Source of the DNA: Frigoribacterium sp. CFBP 13712
Lineage (GTDB): Bacteria > Actinomycetota > Actinomycetes > Actinomycetales > Microbacteriaceae
Assembly (NCBI RefSeq): GCF_014842255.1
Contig: NZ_JACYVH010000003.1
Coordinates: forward strand, 1 to 64,000
Reading direction: 5' to 3'
Length of the DNA: 64,000 bases
Shown here: positions 19,279 to 27,165 of the stretch, piece by piece
Layout of the letters: each line of letters opens with the position of its first letter
How positions within the stretch are numbered: the stretch's first letter is position 1
Made by a program: the position numbers and the translations under genes
Notes under the pieces: model-generated
What the model was told of the DNA's origin: nothing
What the model saw: the letters and a program-made list of their open reading frames with translations, nothing else
The model's database searches: none

Positions 19279-20025
19279 ATGAAGATCAGCGGCAACACCG
19301 TGTTCATCCCCGGCGGCACGTCGGGCATCGGTCTGGGGCTGGCGCTCCGGCTGCAGGCGGCGGGCAACACCGTCGTCGTGGCGGGCCGCCGTGCCGCGCT
19401 GCTCGACGAGATCGTGCTCGACCACCCCGGCATCGAGTCGATCGTGCTCGACACCACCGACCCGGAGGCCGTGGTCGCGGTCTCGCGCGAGGCGCAGCGG
19501 CGCTGGCCCGAGACGAACGTCGTCGTCGCGATGGCCGGCATCATGCTGCCGGAGGACGTCACGACCGCCGCGTTCGTCGAGACGGCCGAGGCGACGGTCA
19601 CGACCAATCTGCTCGGGCCCATCCGACTGCTCGCCGCCTGGACCGAGCATCTGCAGGCGCGACCCGCGGCGGCGTTCGTCACGGTGTCGTCGGGGCTCGC
19701 GAGCGTGCCCCTGCCGATGACGCCGACCTACAACGCGACCAAGGCGGCGATCCACTCGCTGAGCGAGGGCATCCGCGTCCAGTTCGCCGACACGTCGGTG
19801 CAGATCGTCGAGCTCGTACCACCGGCGGTGCAGACCACCCTGCTCGGTCAGCAGGACGACCCCTCGGCCATGCCGCTCGACGAGTACCTCGACGAGACGA
19901 TGATGCTGCTCGAGTCGCAGCCCGACGCCCACGAGATCCTCGTCGAGCGGGTCGGGTTCCTCCGTCATGCCGAGGCCGAGGGGCGCTACGCCGATGTGCT
20001 CGCGTTGCTGAGCGGCACGCACTGA
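19279..20025 (+). CDS. Short-chain dehydrogenase/reductase (DltE-like)
   Basis: 248-residue NAD(P)-dependent oxidoreductase. The cofactor loop GGTSGIGLGLA is at residues 12-22, the structural AMAG motif follows, the catalytic Ser lies in VTVSSGLAS, and YNATK supplies Tyr and Lys. The opening MKISGNTVFIPGGTSGIG matches the DltE-like subgroup. AGGAG lies ten bases before ATG 19279. Divergent from an MmyB-type regulator, which likely controls it. Substrate unknown. A 14-bp tandem repeat starts at its stop codon. Confidence 0.88.
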   Translation: MKISGNTVFIPGGTSGIGLGLALRLQAAGNTVVVAGRRAALLDEIVLDHPGIESIVLDTTDPEAVVAVSREAQRRWPETNVVVAMAGIMLPEDVTTAAFVETAEATVTTNLLGPIRLLAAWTEHLQARPAAAFVTVSSGLASVPLPMTPTYNATKAAIHSLSEGIRVQFADTSVQIVELVPPAVQTTLLGQQDDPSAMPLDEYLDETMMLLESQPDAHEILVERVGFLRHAEAEGRYADVLALLSGTH

Positions 20026-20065
20026 GCGGTGTGCGCGGAGCGGTGTGCGCGGAGCGGTGTGCACG
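20024..20065. repeat. 14-bp tandem repeat, three copies, at the SDR stop codon
   Basis: GAGCGGTGTGCGCG at 20024-20037 and 20038-20051, then GAGCGGTGTGCACG at 20052-20065. The first unit overlaps the TGA stop. Confidence 0.9.
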
Positions 20066-20093
20066 GATCGGCACGCCCACCGGGCGGCACCCG

Positions 20094-20099
20094 TAGTCT
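20094..20099 (+). promoter_or_regulatory. -10 box TAGTCT before the PLDc_N gene
   Basis: Six-base spacer to ATG 20106, without a ribosome-binding site. Confidence 0.55.
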
Positions 20100-20105
20100 G
20101 TCGGC

Positions 20106-20339
20106 ATGAGCGGATGGGGCGAATGGGGCACGGTGGTGCTCGCGGTGGTGGCCGTGGCCGTCTACGCGGCGATCGTGCTGAGCATCGTGCGGGCAGTCCG
20201 GCGACGAGCCGACACGACAGCGCTCGAGCAGACCATCTGGACCATCGCCGTCGTGCTGTTCCCGATCGGCGCCGTGGCCGTCTGGCTGCTGCTCGGGCCG
20301 CACCCGCTCGGCCTCCGCGTCGACCGAGAGCTCGACTGA
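20106..20339 (+). CDS. Small PLDc_N-domain membrane protein
   Basis: 77-residue protein with two membrane segments (about residues 8-30 and 44-62). TIWTIAVVLFPIGAVAVWLLLG resembles the N-terminal membrane module found in cardiolipin synthases (PLDc_N), here as a stand-alone protein without the catalytic domain. Function unknown. Its last codons and stop are duplicated downstream in a degenerate tandem repeat. Confidence 0.65.
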   Translation: MSGWGEWGTVVLAVVAVAVYAAIVLSIVRAVRRRADTTALEQTIWTIAVVLFPIGAVAVWLLLGPHPLGLRVDRELD

Positions 20340-20465
20340 CCGCTCGGCCGCGAGCTCCACTGACCGTTCGACCGCGAGCTCGACCGGCAGCTCGACTGAC
20401 GGCTCGGTCGGCAGCTCGACCGGCAGCGCGACCGCGACCGCGACCGCGACCGCGACCGCGATCGA
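20327..20465. repeat. Degenerate tandem repeats after the PLDc_N gene
   Basis: Variants of GAGCTCGACTGACCG, a segment containing the gene's own stop, recur at roughly 22-bp intervals up to about 20415. A run of GCGACC hexamers (about 20427-20462) follows. The stretch 20340-20502 holds no gene. Confidence 0.75.
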
Positions 20466-20502
20466 CGCGCGGCCTCGGCGGCCGACTGTCGGTGGCCCCG
20501 CC

Positions 20503-20508
20503 TATCGT
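20503..20508 (+). promoter_or_regulatory. -10 box TATCGT before the GIY-YIG gene
   Basis: Six-base spacer to ATG 20515. Confidence 0.5.
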
Positions 20509-20514
20509 GCCGAC

Positions 20515-21117
20515 ATGGACACCTCCGAGCTCGGACCCGTCGACACCTGCCGAGGAGGCGCGGGTCGACCCGCCGAAGCACCCTGCGATCACCCCGTGGT
20601 CGCCGGCAGCCCCGTCGCCCTCTGTGAATGCCATCTGGTCGTCGCGACCGAGTGGGCGGCTGCCCGCGCCGCCGTCGTCGACGGCGCGACCGACCTCCTG
20701 CCCTCGCCCTGCGCGGCCTGCGGGTCGCGGCTCGGCGTGCACTGGCCGTCGGGGTGGCTCTGCGCCGTGTGCGAGTGGCGGCAGGGTGACGTGCCCGACC
20801 ATGACCTCGCGCCTCCTCGGGTCGACGTCGTCTACTACATCCGCTTCGACGACCGGATCAAGATCGGCACGACGGCCAACCCTCGGCAGCGTCTCGGGCG
20901 CCTCTGGCATCACGAGGTCCTCGCGTTCGAGCGCGGCGACCGGGGTGTCGAGCAGCGTCGCCACGAGCAGTTCGGGGCCTGGCGGTTCGGACGCACCGAG
21001 TGGTTCGCCGTCAACGAGGTGCTCGACGTGCACGTGGCGACCCTCGCCGCCGGCACGGACGACCCGTGGAGTCGACACGCCCGTTGGACGAGCGAGGCGC
21101 TCGCGCTGCAGGGCTGA
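20515..21117 (+). CDS. GIY-YIG-type (T5orf172/MUG113-like) nuclease-domain protein
   Basis: 200-residue protein. A central zinc-binding segment CAACG...CAVCEW (two CxxC knuckles, about residues 66-88) is followed by the GIY-YIG-like core VDVVYYIRFDDRIKIGTTANPRQRL (about 102-126), where VYYI corresponds to GIY and the Arg in the NPRQRL helix is conserved. Members of the T5orf172 group occur in phage and bacterial proteins of uncertain role. The gene faces a zinc-ribbon/endonuclease-fold gene with 27 bp between stops. A dispersed motif copy lies at 20554-20562, inside the N-terminal coding region. Confidence 0.75.
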   Translation: MDTSELGPVDTCRGGAGRPAEAPCDHPVVAGSPVALCECHLVVATEWAAARAAVVDGATDLLPSPCAACGSRLGVHWPSGWLCAVCEWRQGDVPDHDLAPPRVDVVYYIRFDDRIKIGTTANPRQRLGRLWHHEVLAFERGDRGVEQRRHEQFGAWRFGRTEWFAVNEVLDVHVATLAAGTDDPWSRHARWTSEALALQG

Positions 21118-21144
21118 GGCGCGCAGGGCTGAGACGCGCAGGGG
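21109..21144. repeat. 15-bp tandem repeat at the GIY-YIG stop codon
   Basis: CAGGGCTGAGGCGCG (21109-21123), CAGGGCTGAGACGCG (21124-21138), then a partial third copy. The TGA stop lies in the first unit and is repeated in the second. Confidence 0.85.
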
Positions 21145-22125
21145 TCACCCCCTCAGGTAGGCGTCGACGAACAGCGACCCGCGGATGACCCGCAGCTCGT
21201 CGAGCAGTCTCGGCACCGTCTGGCGGGTGAACCCCGACAGCTGCAGATCGTGGGGGCCGAGCATCGGCAACCTGCCCGTCCTCAGCCGGACGACCTGCCA
21301 GCCCGCCGCCCGCAGCGCCGCGTCCTTGCGGCGGTCGGCGACCTCGCGCCGGCCGACGTGCTCGAGTCCGTGCCGGCCGGTGGAGTCGTACTCGATCGCG
21401 ACCCGCAGCTCGGAGAGGACGATGTCGGGCCACACCTCGACGTGGTCGAAGAACGGCCGACCGACCCGCACGGCGTTCAGGCCGGGTTCGAACTCGAGTC
21501 GGGCGGTCAGCTCGGCCCGCAGCTCGGCCTCGACCGCCGAGGCCGGTCTCGGCGCGCAGACGCTGACGAACGGGGTGCCGGTCGTCACGGCGGGGGTCTT
21601 GTCGCAGATCGGCTGGGAGGCGCGGGTGGGCTTCGCCCGTCGAACCGCGGTCGGGCGCACGGGGGGAGCGGGGCGCACGGGCGCGAGCTCGGCCGGCGGC
21701 GGCCCCGCCGTCTGCGCGACGCGAGGCGATCCGACCACCGGCGCCGCGCCTCCCAGGCTCGCCGCCTGCTCCCGTACGGCGGCTGCCGGTGCCATCGGCG
21801 GTCGCATCGGCAGCGCCCGCGGCTTCGCCTGCTCGCTGCAGTCGGGGCACCACGACGAGCGGCGCCGTTCGCGCCCCGGTCGGTTCCGCTGCTCGTCGGG
21901 AGTGGCCACGAACAGGTGCCCGGCGTCGCACAGCCAGCAGAGGTACACGTCGGCGGCGGGCGGGATCTGACTGAGCACGATGCCGCCGTTGTGCTCGGGT
22001 CGGTACTGCCGCACGAGCACCGGGAACGACGCCCACGCCTCGCGGTACGTTCCCACCGCGTAGGGCACGGCGAGCCCGCGCGACGTCCGCCGTCGCGCCC
22101 ACCAGCTGTCGATCGGCTCAGGCAC
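21145..22125 (-). CDS. Zinc-ribbon protein with VSR/PD-(D/E)XK-like endonuclease domain
   Basis: 326-residue protein. The N-terminal third is a treble-clef/zinc-ribbon module (ADVYLCWLCDAGHLF... then WCPDC, about residues 59-95). A Pro/Ala-rich linker (about 105-165) leads to a C-terminal restriction-endonuclease-like fold: EVWPDIVLSELRVAIEYDSTGRHG with Asp and Glu/Asp in the expected metal-binding spots, then RKDAALRAAGWQVVRLR, typical of VSR and DUF559 proteins. Many actinobacteria carry such stand-alone proteins; the role is unknown. It converges on the GIY-YIG gene, and both combine cysteine zinc modules with nuclease folds. Confidence 0.75.
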   Translation of the reverse strand: MPEPIDSWWARRRTSRGLAVPYAVGTYREAWASFPVLVRQYRPEHNGGIVLSQIPPAADVYLCWLCDAGHLFVATPDEQRNRPGRERRRSSWCPDCSEQAKPRALPMRPPMAPAAAVREQAASLGGAAPVVGSPRVAQTAGPPPAELAPVRPAPPVRPTAVRRAKPTRASQPICDKTPAVTTGTPFVSVCAPRPASAVEAELRAELTARLEFEPGLNAVRVGRPFFDHVEVWPDIVLSELRVAIEYDSTGRHGLEHVGRREVADRRKDAALRAAGWQVVRLRTGRLPMLGPHDLQLSGFTRQTVPRLLDELRVIRGSLFVDAYLRG

Positions 22126-22193
22126 GCTGCCACGCTACGAGCGACCACCGACATCCGAGGCCACGCCGGTGGCCCCCCGCCGCCGTGCACCTC

Positions 22194-22199
22194 TACCAT
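22194..22199 (+). promoter_or_regulatory. -10 box TACCAT before the uvrA-like gene
   Basis: Seven-base spacer to ATG 22207. Confidence 0.5.
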
Positions 22200-22206
22200 C
22201 GACCGG

Positions 22207-24648
22207 ATGCCCGACACCGCGCCTCCCGACCTGCCCCGCTCCGAGATCGACGTGAACGCGCGGGGCTTCGTCAGGGTCCGCGGCGCCCGCGAGAACAACC
22301 TGCGGGCGGTCGACGTCGACGTGCCGCGCGACAGCATCGTGGCCTTCACGGGCGTCTCCGGCTCGGGCAAGTCGTCGCTCGCGTTCGGCACGATCTACGC
22401 CGAGGCGCAGCGCAGGTTCTTCGAGTCCGTCGCCCCTTATGCGCGTCGACTGATCGCGCAGGGCGGGTCGCCCCACGTCGACGAGATCACCGGCCTGCCC
22501 CCGGCCGTCGCCCTGCAGCAGCGCCGCGGCGCCCCGAGCTCGAGGTCGACCGTCGGCACCGTGACCACCCTCTCGAACTCGATGCGCATGCTGTTCTCGC
22601 GGGCGGGCACCTACCCCGCGGGCGCGGCGCGCCTCGAGTCGGACTCGTTCTCGCCCAACACCGCCGCCGGGGCCTGCCCGCGCTGCCACGGGCTGGGCGT
22701 CGCCCACGAGGTCACCGAGGCCTCCGCGGTGCACGATCCCGGTCTGAGCATCCGCGACGGGGCCATCACCGCCTGGCCGGGGGCCTGGCAGGGCAAGAAC
22801 CTCCGCGATGTGACGGCCGGGCTCGGCTACGACATCGACCGCCCGTGGCGCGAGCTGCCGCAGGCCGACCGCGACTGGCTGCTCTACACCGACGAGCAGC
22901 CCGTCGTCGAGGTCGTCCCGCAGCGCGATCGCGTCGCCAAGCCCTACAAGGGCCGGTTCTGGAGCGCACGGGCGTTCGTGCTGCACACCCTCGCCGACTC
23001 GCAGAGCGAGACCCAGCGGACCAAGGTGCTGCGCTTCGTCGAGAGCGGGCCCTGCACGCTCTGCGGCGGCAGCGGTCTCACGCGCGCGGCCCTCGCCGTC
23101 ACGTTCGCCGGTCGCACGATCGCCGATCTGAACGCGCTGCCCCTGGCCGAGCTGGGCGAGGTGCTGCGCCCGACCGCGACCCTGACGTCGGCGACGGCGG
23201 CCGTGTCGAACGCGTCCTCCGGCGAGGTCACCGAGGTCGCGGTGACCCTGGCCGCCGACCTCCTGGCCCGAACGGCCGTCCTCGACGGTCTGGGGCTCGG
23301 TTATCTCAGCCTCGGGCGCGCCACTCCGACGCTCTCGCCCGGCGAGATGCAGCGCCTGCGCATCGCCACGCAGCTCCGCTCCGGTCTCTTCGGCGTGGTC
23401 TACGTGCTCGACGAGCCGAGCGCGGGTCTGCATCCGGCCGACGCCGAACCGCTGGTCGCCGTGCTCGAGGAGCTGCGCGAGAGCGGCAACTCGGTCTTCG
23501 TCGTCGAGCACGACATGAGCATCGTCCGTCGCGCCGACTGGGTCGTCGACGTCGGACCGGGTGCCGGCAGCGAAGGAGGCGCGGTGCTCTACAGCGGCCC
23601 GGTCGCCGGCCTCGCCGGGGTCGACCGCTCGGTGACGCGGAGGTTCCTCGACCCCGCGCCCGATCCCGCGTCCAGGGCGCGCCCGCGGCGTGAGCCCACC
23701 GGGGTCCTGGCGCTGCGAGGCGTGTCGCGGCACAACCTGCAGGGCGTCGACGTCGACGTGCCGCGCGGCGTCCTCACGGCGGTGACCGGCGTGTCCGGCT
23801 CCGGCAAGTCGACGCTGGTCGGCGGCGTCCTCGCCGAGACGGCGGTCGACCACGAGGGCGTCGATCGCGTGGTGCAGGTGGATCAGCGTCCGATCGGTCG
23901 CACGCCGCGCTCGAACCTGGCGACGTACACCGGGCTGTTCGACGCGGTGCGCTCGGTCTTCGCGGCGACCGACGAGGCGCGGGCCCGCGGCTACACGGCG
24001 GGGCGCTTCTCGTTCAACGTGGTGGGCGGCCGGTGCGAGGTCTGCCAGGGCGAGGGGGCCGTCTCGGTCGAGCTGCTCTTCCTCCCGGGCAGCTACGCGC
24101 CGTGCCCCGAGTGCCACGGCGCCCGGTACAACGCGGAGACCCTCGAGGTGGCCTGGAACGGTCGCAGCATCGCCGACGTCCTCGCGATGACCGTCACCGA
24201 GGCCGCCGCGTTCCTCGGCGAGGTGCCGGCCGCCTCCCGCGCCCTCGAGACCCTGCTGCAGGTGGGGCTCGGCTACCTGCGCCTCGGGCAGCCGGCGACC
24301 GAGCTCTCCGGCGGCGAGGCGCAGCGCATAAAGCTGGCGACCGAGCTGCAGCGCGCCCGCACGGGTCACACCCTGTATCTGCTCGACGAGCCGACCACGG
24401 GTCTGCACCCCGCCGACGTCGAGCTGCTCGTGGCGCAGCTGCAGGGGCTGGTCGACGCGGGCAACACGGTGGTGGTCGTCGAGCATCACATGGGCGTCGT
24501 GGCGGCCTCCGATCACGTGGTCGACATGGGTCCGGCGGGCGGCGACGCCGGGGGCCGGGTCGTCGCGGTCGGCACCCCGGAGGAGGTCGCCGCCTCGTCG
24601 GAGAGCCGCACCGCCCCCTACCTCGCCGAGGCGATCGCCGGGCGCTGA
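22207..24648 (+). CDS. UvrA2-like ABC ATPase (excinuclease subunit A paralogue)
   Basis: 813-residue tandem ABC protein, shorter than the about 950-residue housekeeping UvrA. The first Walker A GVSGSGKSSL is at 49-58 and the second GVSGSGKSTL near 530. Zinc modules CPRCHGLG/CTLCGGSG in the first half and CEVCQGEG/CPECHGARY in the second are intact. The first signature is altered to LSPGEMQRL; the second is canonical LSGGEAQRI. The size and apparent lack of the UvrB-binding insertion place it with UvrA2/DrrC-like proteins tied to DNA-damaging-drug tolerance. It stands alone with its own promoter. Confidence 0.85.
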   Translation: MPDTAPPDLPRSEIDVNARGFVRVRGARENNLRAVDVDVPRDSIVAFTGVSGSGKSSLAFGTIYAEAQRRFFESVAPYARRLIAQGGSPHVDEITGLPPAVALQQRRGAPSSRSTVGTVTTLSNSMRMLFSRAGTYPAGAARLESDSFSPNTAAGACPRCHGLGVAHEVTEASAVHDPGLSIRDGAITAWPGAWQGKNLRDVTAGLGYDIDRPWRELPQADRDWLLYTDEQPVVEVVPQRDRVAKPYKGRFWSARAFVLHTLADSQSETQRTKVLRFVESGPCTLCGGSGLTRAALAVTFAGRTIADLNALPLAELGEVLRPTATLTSATAAVSNASSGEVTEVAVTLAADLLARTAVLDGLGLGYLSLGRATPTLSPGEMQRLRIATQLRSGLFGVVYVLDEPSAGLHPADAEPLVAVLEELRESGNSVFVVEHDMSIVRRADWVVDVGPGAGSEGGAVLYSGPVAGLAGVDRSVTRRFLDPAPDPASRARPRREPTGVLALRGVSRHNLQGVDVDVPRGVLTAVTGVSGSGKSTLVGGVLAETAVDHEGVDRVVQVDQRPIGRTPRSNLATYTGLFDAVRSVFAATDEARARGYTAGRFSFNVVGGRCEVCQGEGAVSVELLFLPGSYAPCPECHGARYNAETLEVAWNGRSIADVLAMTVTEAAAFLGEVPAASRALETLLQVGLGYLRLGQPATELSGGEAQRIKLATELQRARTGHTLYLLDEPTTGLHPADVELLVAQLQGLVDAGNTVVVVEHHMGVVAASDHVVDMGPAGGDAGGRVVAVGTPEEVAASSESRTAPYLAEAIAGR

Positions 24649-24746
24649 CCGCCTCGTCGCCCGCGGGGGCCGCGCCGCGCCTTCTGCGGAACGCTTTTGT
24701 CCCGGTCGGCCCGGCGAGCCGCCCGGATATCACGCCCCCGCGGACG

Positions 24747-24752
24747 TACCAT
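24747..24752 (+). promoter_or_regulatory. -10 box TACCAT before the low-complexity membrane protein gene
   Basis: Six-base spacer to ATG 24759. Confidence 0.5.
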
Positions 24753-24758
24753 CCACGC

Positions 24759-26261
24759 ATGACCGAGAATGCGAACCTGCTGTGGACGGCCGCCGACGCG
24801 CCTCCCGAGGGCGATCCGCATCGGTTCCGCTCGTCGTTCGTCGAGCCCACCCCCACCCCGGCGCCGTTCACGACGCCGACCCCGCAGGAGCTCCACCCCG
24901 TGTCCCAGACAGTCCTCCCGGAGGCGCGCGAGAGCATCGCCCCGCGCCCCGCCTCGATCCCCACCCACCGTGCCGACGTGCCCGCGCCGACCGTCGTCGA
25001 GAACGACGTGGCCGACTCCCGTCCGGCCAGCGCGCCCCGGCACTCGGTCGCCACCTCGGCGATCACCATCCCCGTCTTCGCCGTGCCCGTCGGCCCCGAC
25101 CTGCCCCAGCCGCCCGAGCGCGTGACTCTCGACGACGACGTGCTCGCCCGGCTGGTCACCAGGCGGTTCGACGACACCGCCACCGTCGACCTGATGGCCG
25201 TCGTCCAGGCCCAGATGCTCGCGCGACGTGCCGAGGCTGCCCGTTTCGCCCGCTGGGAGAACGAGATCAGCCGAGTCGGGACGGACGAGGCGGCACTCGT
25301 GCTCGAGCGCACCCGTCTCCGGTTCACCGGGGTCATCGACGTCATCGGGGGAGGCGCGGGTGCAGCAGGTGCGCCGGGTGCCGCCGCACCGGTCGCCCCC
25401 GATCTCGACGACAGCGACACCAACCTGATCCCGATCGTCACCCCGGAGGAGGTCGCGGCCGATCTGGCCGCCCGCCAGGAGACCGCCCGCATCGCCGAGC
25501 GCGAGCGGCTGGCCGCCGGGTCGACGGGGGAGGCGGCGGTTGCGGCCGCCTCGACCCCGATCTCGACCGGCTCCGCTCCGGCAGTCGTGCCGTCGCCCTT
25601 CGTCGGCACCTCCGACGTCGCCTCCTCGTCCGAGGTCGCCTCAACGGGTGCCGCCGCCTCCACAGGTGCGGTCGCCTCCACACGTGCGGTCGCCTCCACA
25701 CGTGCGGTCGCCTCCACAGGTGCCGCCGCCTCCACCTCCGATGCGGCCGCCGCCTCCGACACCCCCGCCGTCGCCCCGTCCGCCGCGGGCGAGGGCCGTC
25801 TGGCGACCCTCCGTACGTCGATCACCCGGGCCAACCCCGTGCTGACGATCTCGGCCGGTGCCGTCGTCGTCGTGGTCGCGCTCACCCTCGTGCTCGCTCT
25901 GGTCGCGGGGGAGTCGCTCGGCACGGCCGTCGTCGCCACCCTGGCCGTCCCTCTGATCGGCGCCCTCGCAGCCTTCGTCGGCGTCGTCGCGGTCTCGCGC
26001 CGCGCCGGCGACGCCGGGCTCGTCGACCGCCGCGGCCCCATCGCCGTCGTCGCGGCCGTCGTGATCGCCGCGGTGCTCGGCTTCGGCATCCTGTCGCCCG
26101 TGGCCGCCGCGCTCGGCTGGCAGGGCTACCTCGTCTCCGGCGTCGGCGCATCCGGCCCCGCCGCCGGGGTCGCCGTGGTGCTGGCGCTGCTCGTCGCCGC
26201 AGTGTCGGCGCTCGTGGTCGCCGTGCTGCTCACCGGGGTCCGCCGCTCCGCTCGCGACTAG
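24759..26261 (+). CDS. Low-complexity membrane protein of unknown function
   Basis: 500-residue protein. The first about 340 residues are cytoplasmic, Pro/Ala/Thr-rich and probably disordered, with a possible helical patch (about 120-190, VTLDDDVLARLVTRRF...). A tandem repeat of about six residues (VASTGA/VASTRA) occupies about 293-325. The C-terminus (about 362-495) has four to five hydrophobic segments (TISAGAVVVVVALTLVLALV and others). Architecture resembles actinobacterial proteins annotated only as membrane proteins; no enzyme motif is seen. Its TAG stop is also the start of the next gene's -10 box. Confidence 0.7.
   Translation: MTENANLLWTAADAPPEGDPHRFRSSFVEPTPTPAPFTTPTPQELHPVSQTVLPEARESIAPRPASIPTHRADVPAPTVVENDVADSRPASAPRHSVATSAITIPVFAVPVGPDLPQPPERVTLDDDVLARLVTRRFDDTATVDLMAVVQAQMLARRAEAARFARWENEISRVGTDEAALVLERTRLRFTGVIDVIGGGAGAAGAPGAAAPVAPDLDDSDTNLIPIVTPEEVAADLAARQETARIAERERLAAGSTGEAAVAAASTPISTGSAPAVVPSPFVGTSDVASSSEVASTGAAASTGAVASTRAVASTRAVASTGAAASTSDAAAASDTPAVAPSAAGEGRLATLRTSITRANPVLTISAGAVVVVVALTLVLALVAGESLGTAVVATLAVPLIGALAAFVGVVAVSRRAGDAGLVDRRGPIAVVAAVVIAAVLGFGILSPVAAALGWQGYLVSGVGASGPAAGVAVVLALLVAAVSALVVAVLLTGVRRSARD
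25636..25736 (+). repeat. 18-bp in-frame tandem repeats
   Basis: Variants of GTCGCCTCCACACGTGCG follow each other about five times, coding VASTRA/VASTGA units in the membrane protein gene. Such repeats can change copy number. Confidence 0.8.
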
Positions 26262-26264
26262 GCT
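26259..26264 (+). promoter_or_regulatory. -10 box TAGGCT made from the upstream stop codon
   Basis: The TAG at 26259-26261 ends the membrane protein gene, and TAGGCT lies six bases before GTG 26271. Confidence 0.6.
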
Positions 26265-26270
26265 GACGGG

Positions 26271-27086
26271 GTGTCCACCCTCGCGTCCGTCTCCGCCGTC
26301 ATCGAACGTCTCTGGCCCCTCAGCGGCGCCGAGTCGTGGGACTCCCCGGGTCTCGCCGTCGGCGATCCCGAGCGGCCGGTGACGCACATCCACCTGGCCG
26401 TCGACGCCGTGCTCGACACCGCCGACGAGGCGATCGCCCTGGGCGCGGACCTCCTGCTCGTCCATCACCCGCTGCTCTTCCGAGGTGCGCGCACGGTGTC
26501 CGAAGACACGACGAAGGGCGCGGTGATCGCGCGGCTGATCCGAGCCGACTGCGCTCTGGTCGCCGCCCACACGAACGCCGACGTGGTCGAGACCGGCACC
26601 TCGAGGGTGCTCGCCCACCAGATCGGTCTCCTCGACCAGCGGCCGATCACGGCGGGCGGCAGCGAGACGACCGGGCTCGGCGTCGTCGGCCGGCTGTCCG
26701 AGCCGATCCCGCTGGTGGCCCTCGCGACGCGACTCCGCGACGTGCTGCCGCCGACCGCCTCCGGCATCCGGGTCGCCGGTCATGCCGAGCATCTCGTCCA
26801 GACCGTCGCGCTCTGCGCCGGCGCGGGCGATTCGCTGCTCGACGACCCGGCCGTCCGCGCGGCCGACGTCTTCATCACCAGCGACCTGCGTCACCACCCC
26901 GCCTCCGACGCCCGCGAGCTCATGCTCCTCGGTCGCGGCCCGGCCCTGGTCGACATCTCGCACTGGGCGGCCGAATGGCTGTGGCTCGACACGGCCGCCG
27001 TCCAGCTCCGTGAGGCCCTCGACGACGTCGAGGTCACGCTGAGCGATCTGCGGACCGACCCGTGGGACTTCGCCGTCGTCCAGTGA
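26271..27086 (+). CDS. NIF3-family dinuclear-metal protein (GTP cyclohydrolase I type 2 homologue)
   Basis: 271-residue protein of the NIF3/YbgI family. The metal-site motifs LLVHHPLLF (about residues 62-70) and AAHTNAD (about 99-105) are present, and the C-terminal HWAAEW helix supplies further ligands. It lacks the inserted PII-like domain of longer members. Biochemical role is unsettled. In actinobacteria it typically precedes the coiled-coil zinc-ribbon gene, as here, 79 bp downstream, then rnpB. GTG start supported by the -10 box. Confidence 0.87.
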   Translation: MSTLASVSAVIERLWPLSGAESWDSPGLAVGDPERPVTHIHLAVDAVLDTADEAIALGADLLLVHHPLLFRGARTVSEDTTKGAVIARLIRADCALVAAHTNADVVETGTSRVLAHQIGLLDQRPITAGGSETTGLGVVGRLSEPIPLVALATRLRDVLPPTASGIRVAGHAEHLVQTVALCAGAGDSLLDDPAVRAADVFITSDLRHHPASDARELMLLGRGPALVDISHWAAEWLWLDTAAVQLREALDDVEVTLSDLRTDPWDFAVVQ

Positions 27087-27107
27087 CGCCGACCCGCCCG
27101 CCGGCAC

Positions 27108-27116
27108 CGCGCCTCC
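27108..27116 (-). repeat. Copy of the GGAGGCGCG motif (intergenic)
   Basis: CGCGCCTCC 21 bp after the NIF3-family stop codon. Confidence 0.8.
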
Positions 27117-27165
27117 TCGGCACCTCCATCCCAGACCATCTGCACCGACACGAAGAAGGCCACGC

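Noticed and set aside
22135-24516. 793-codon minus-strand frame
   Set aside because: Complement of the UvrA2-like gene; His/Gln/Arg-rich product typical of antisense frames in GC-rich DNA.
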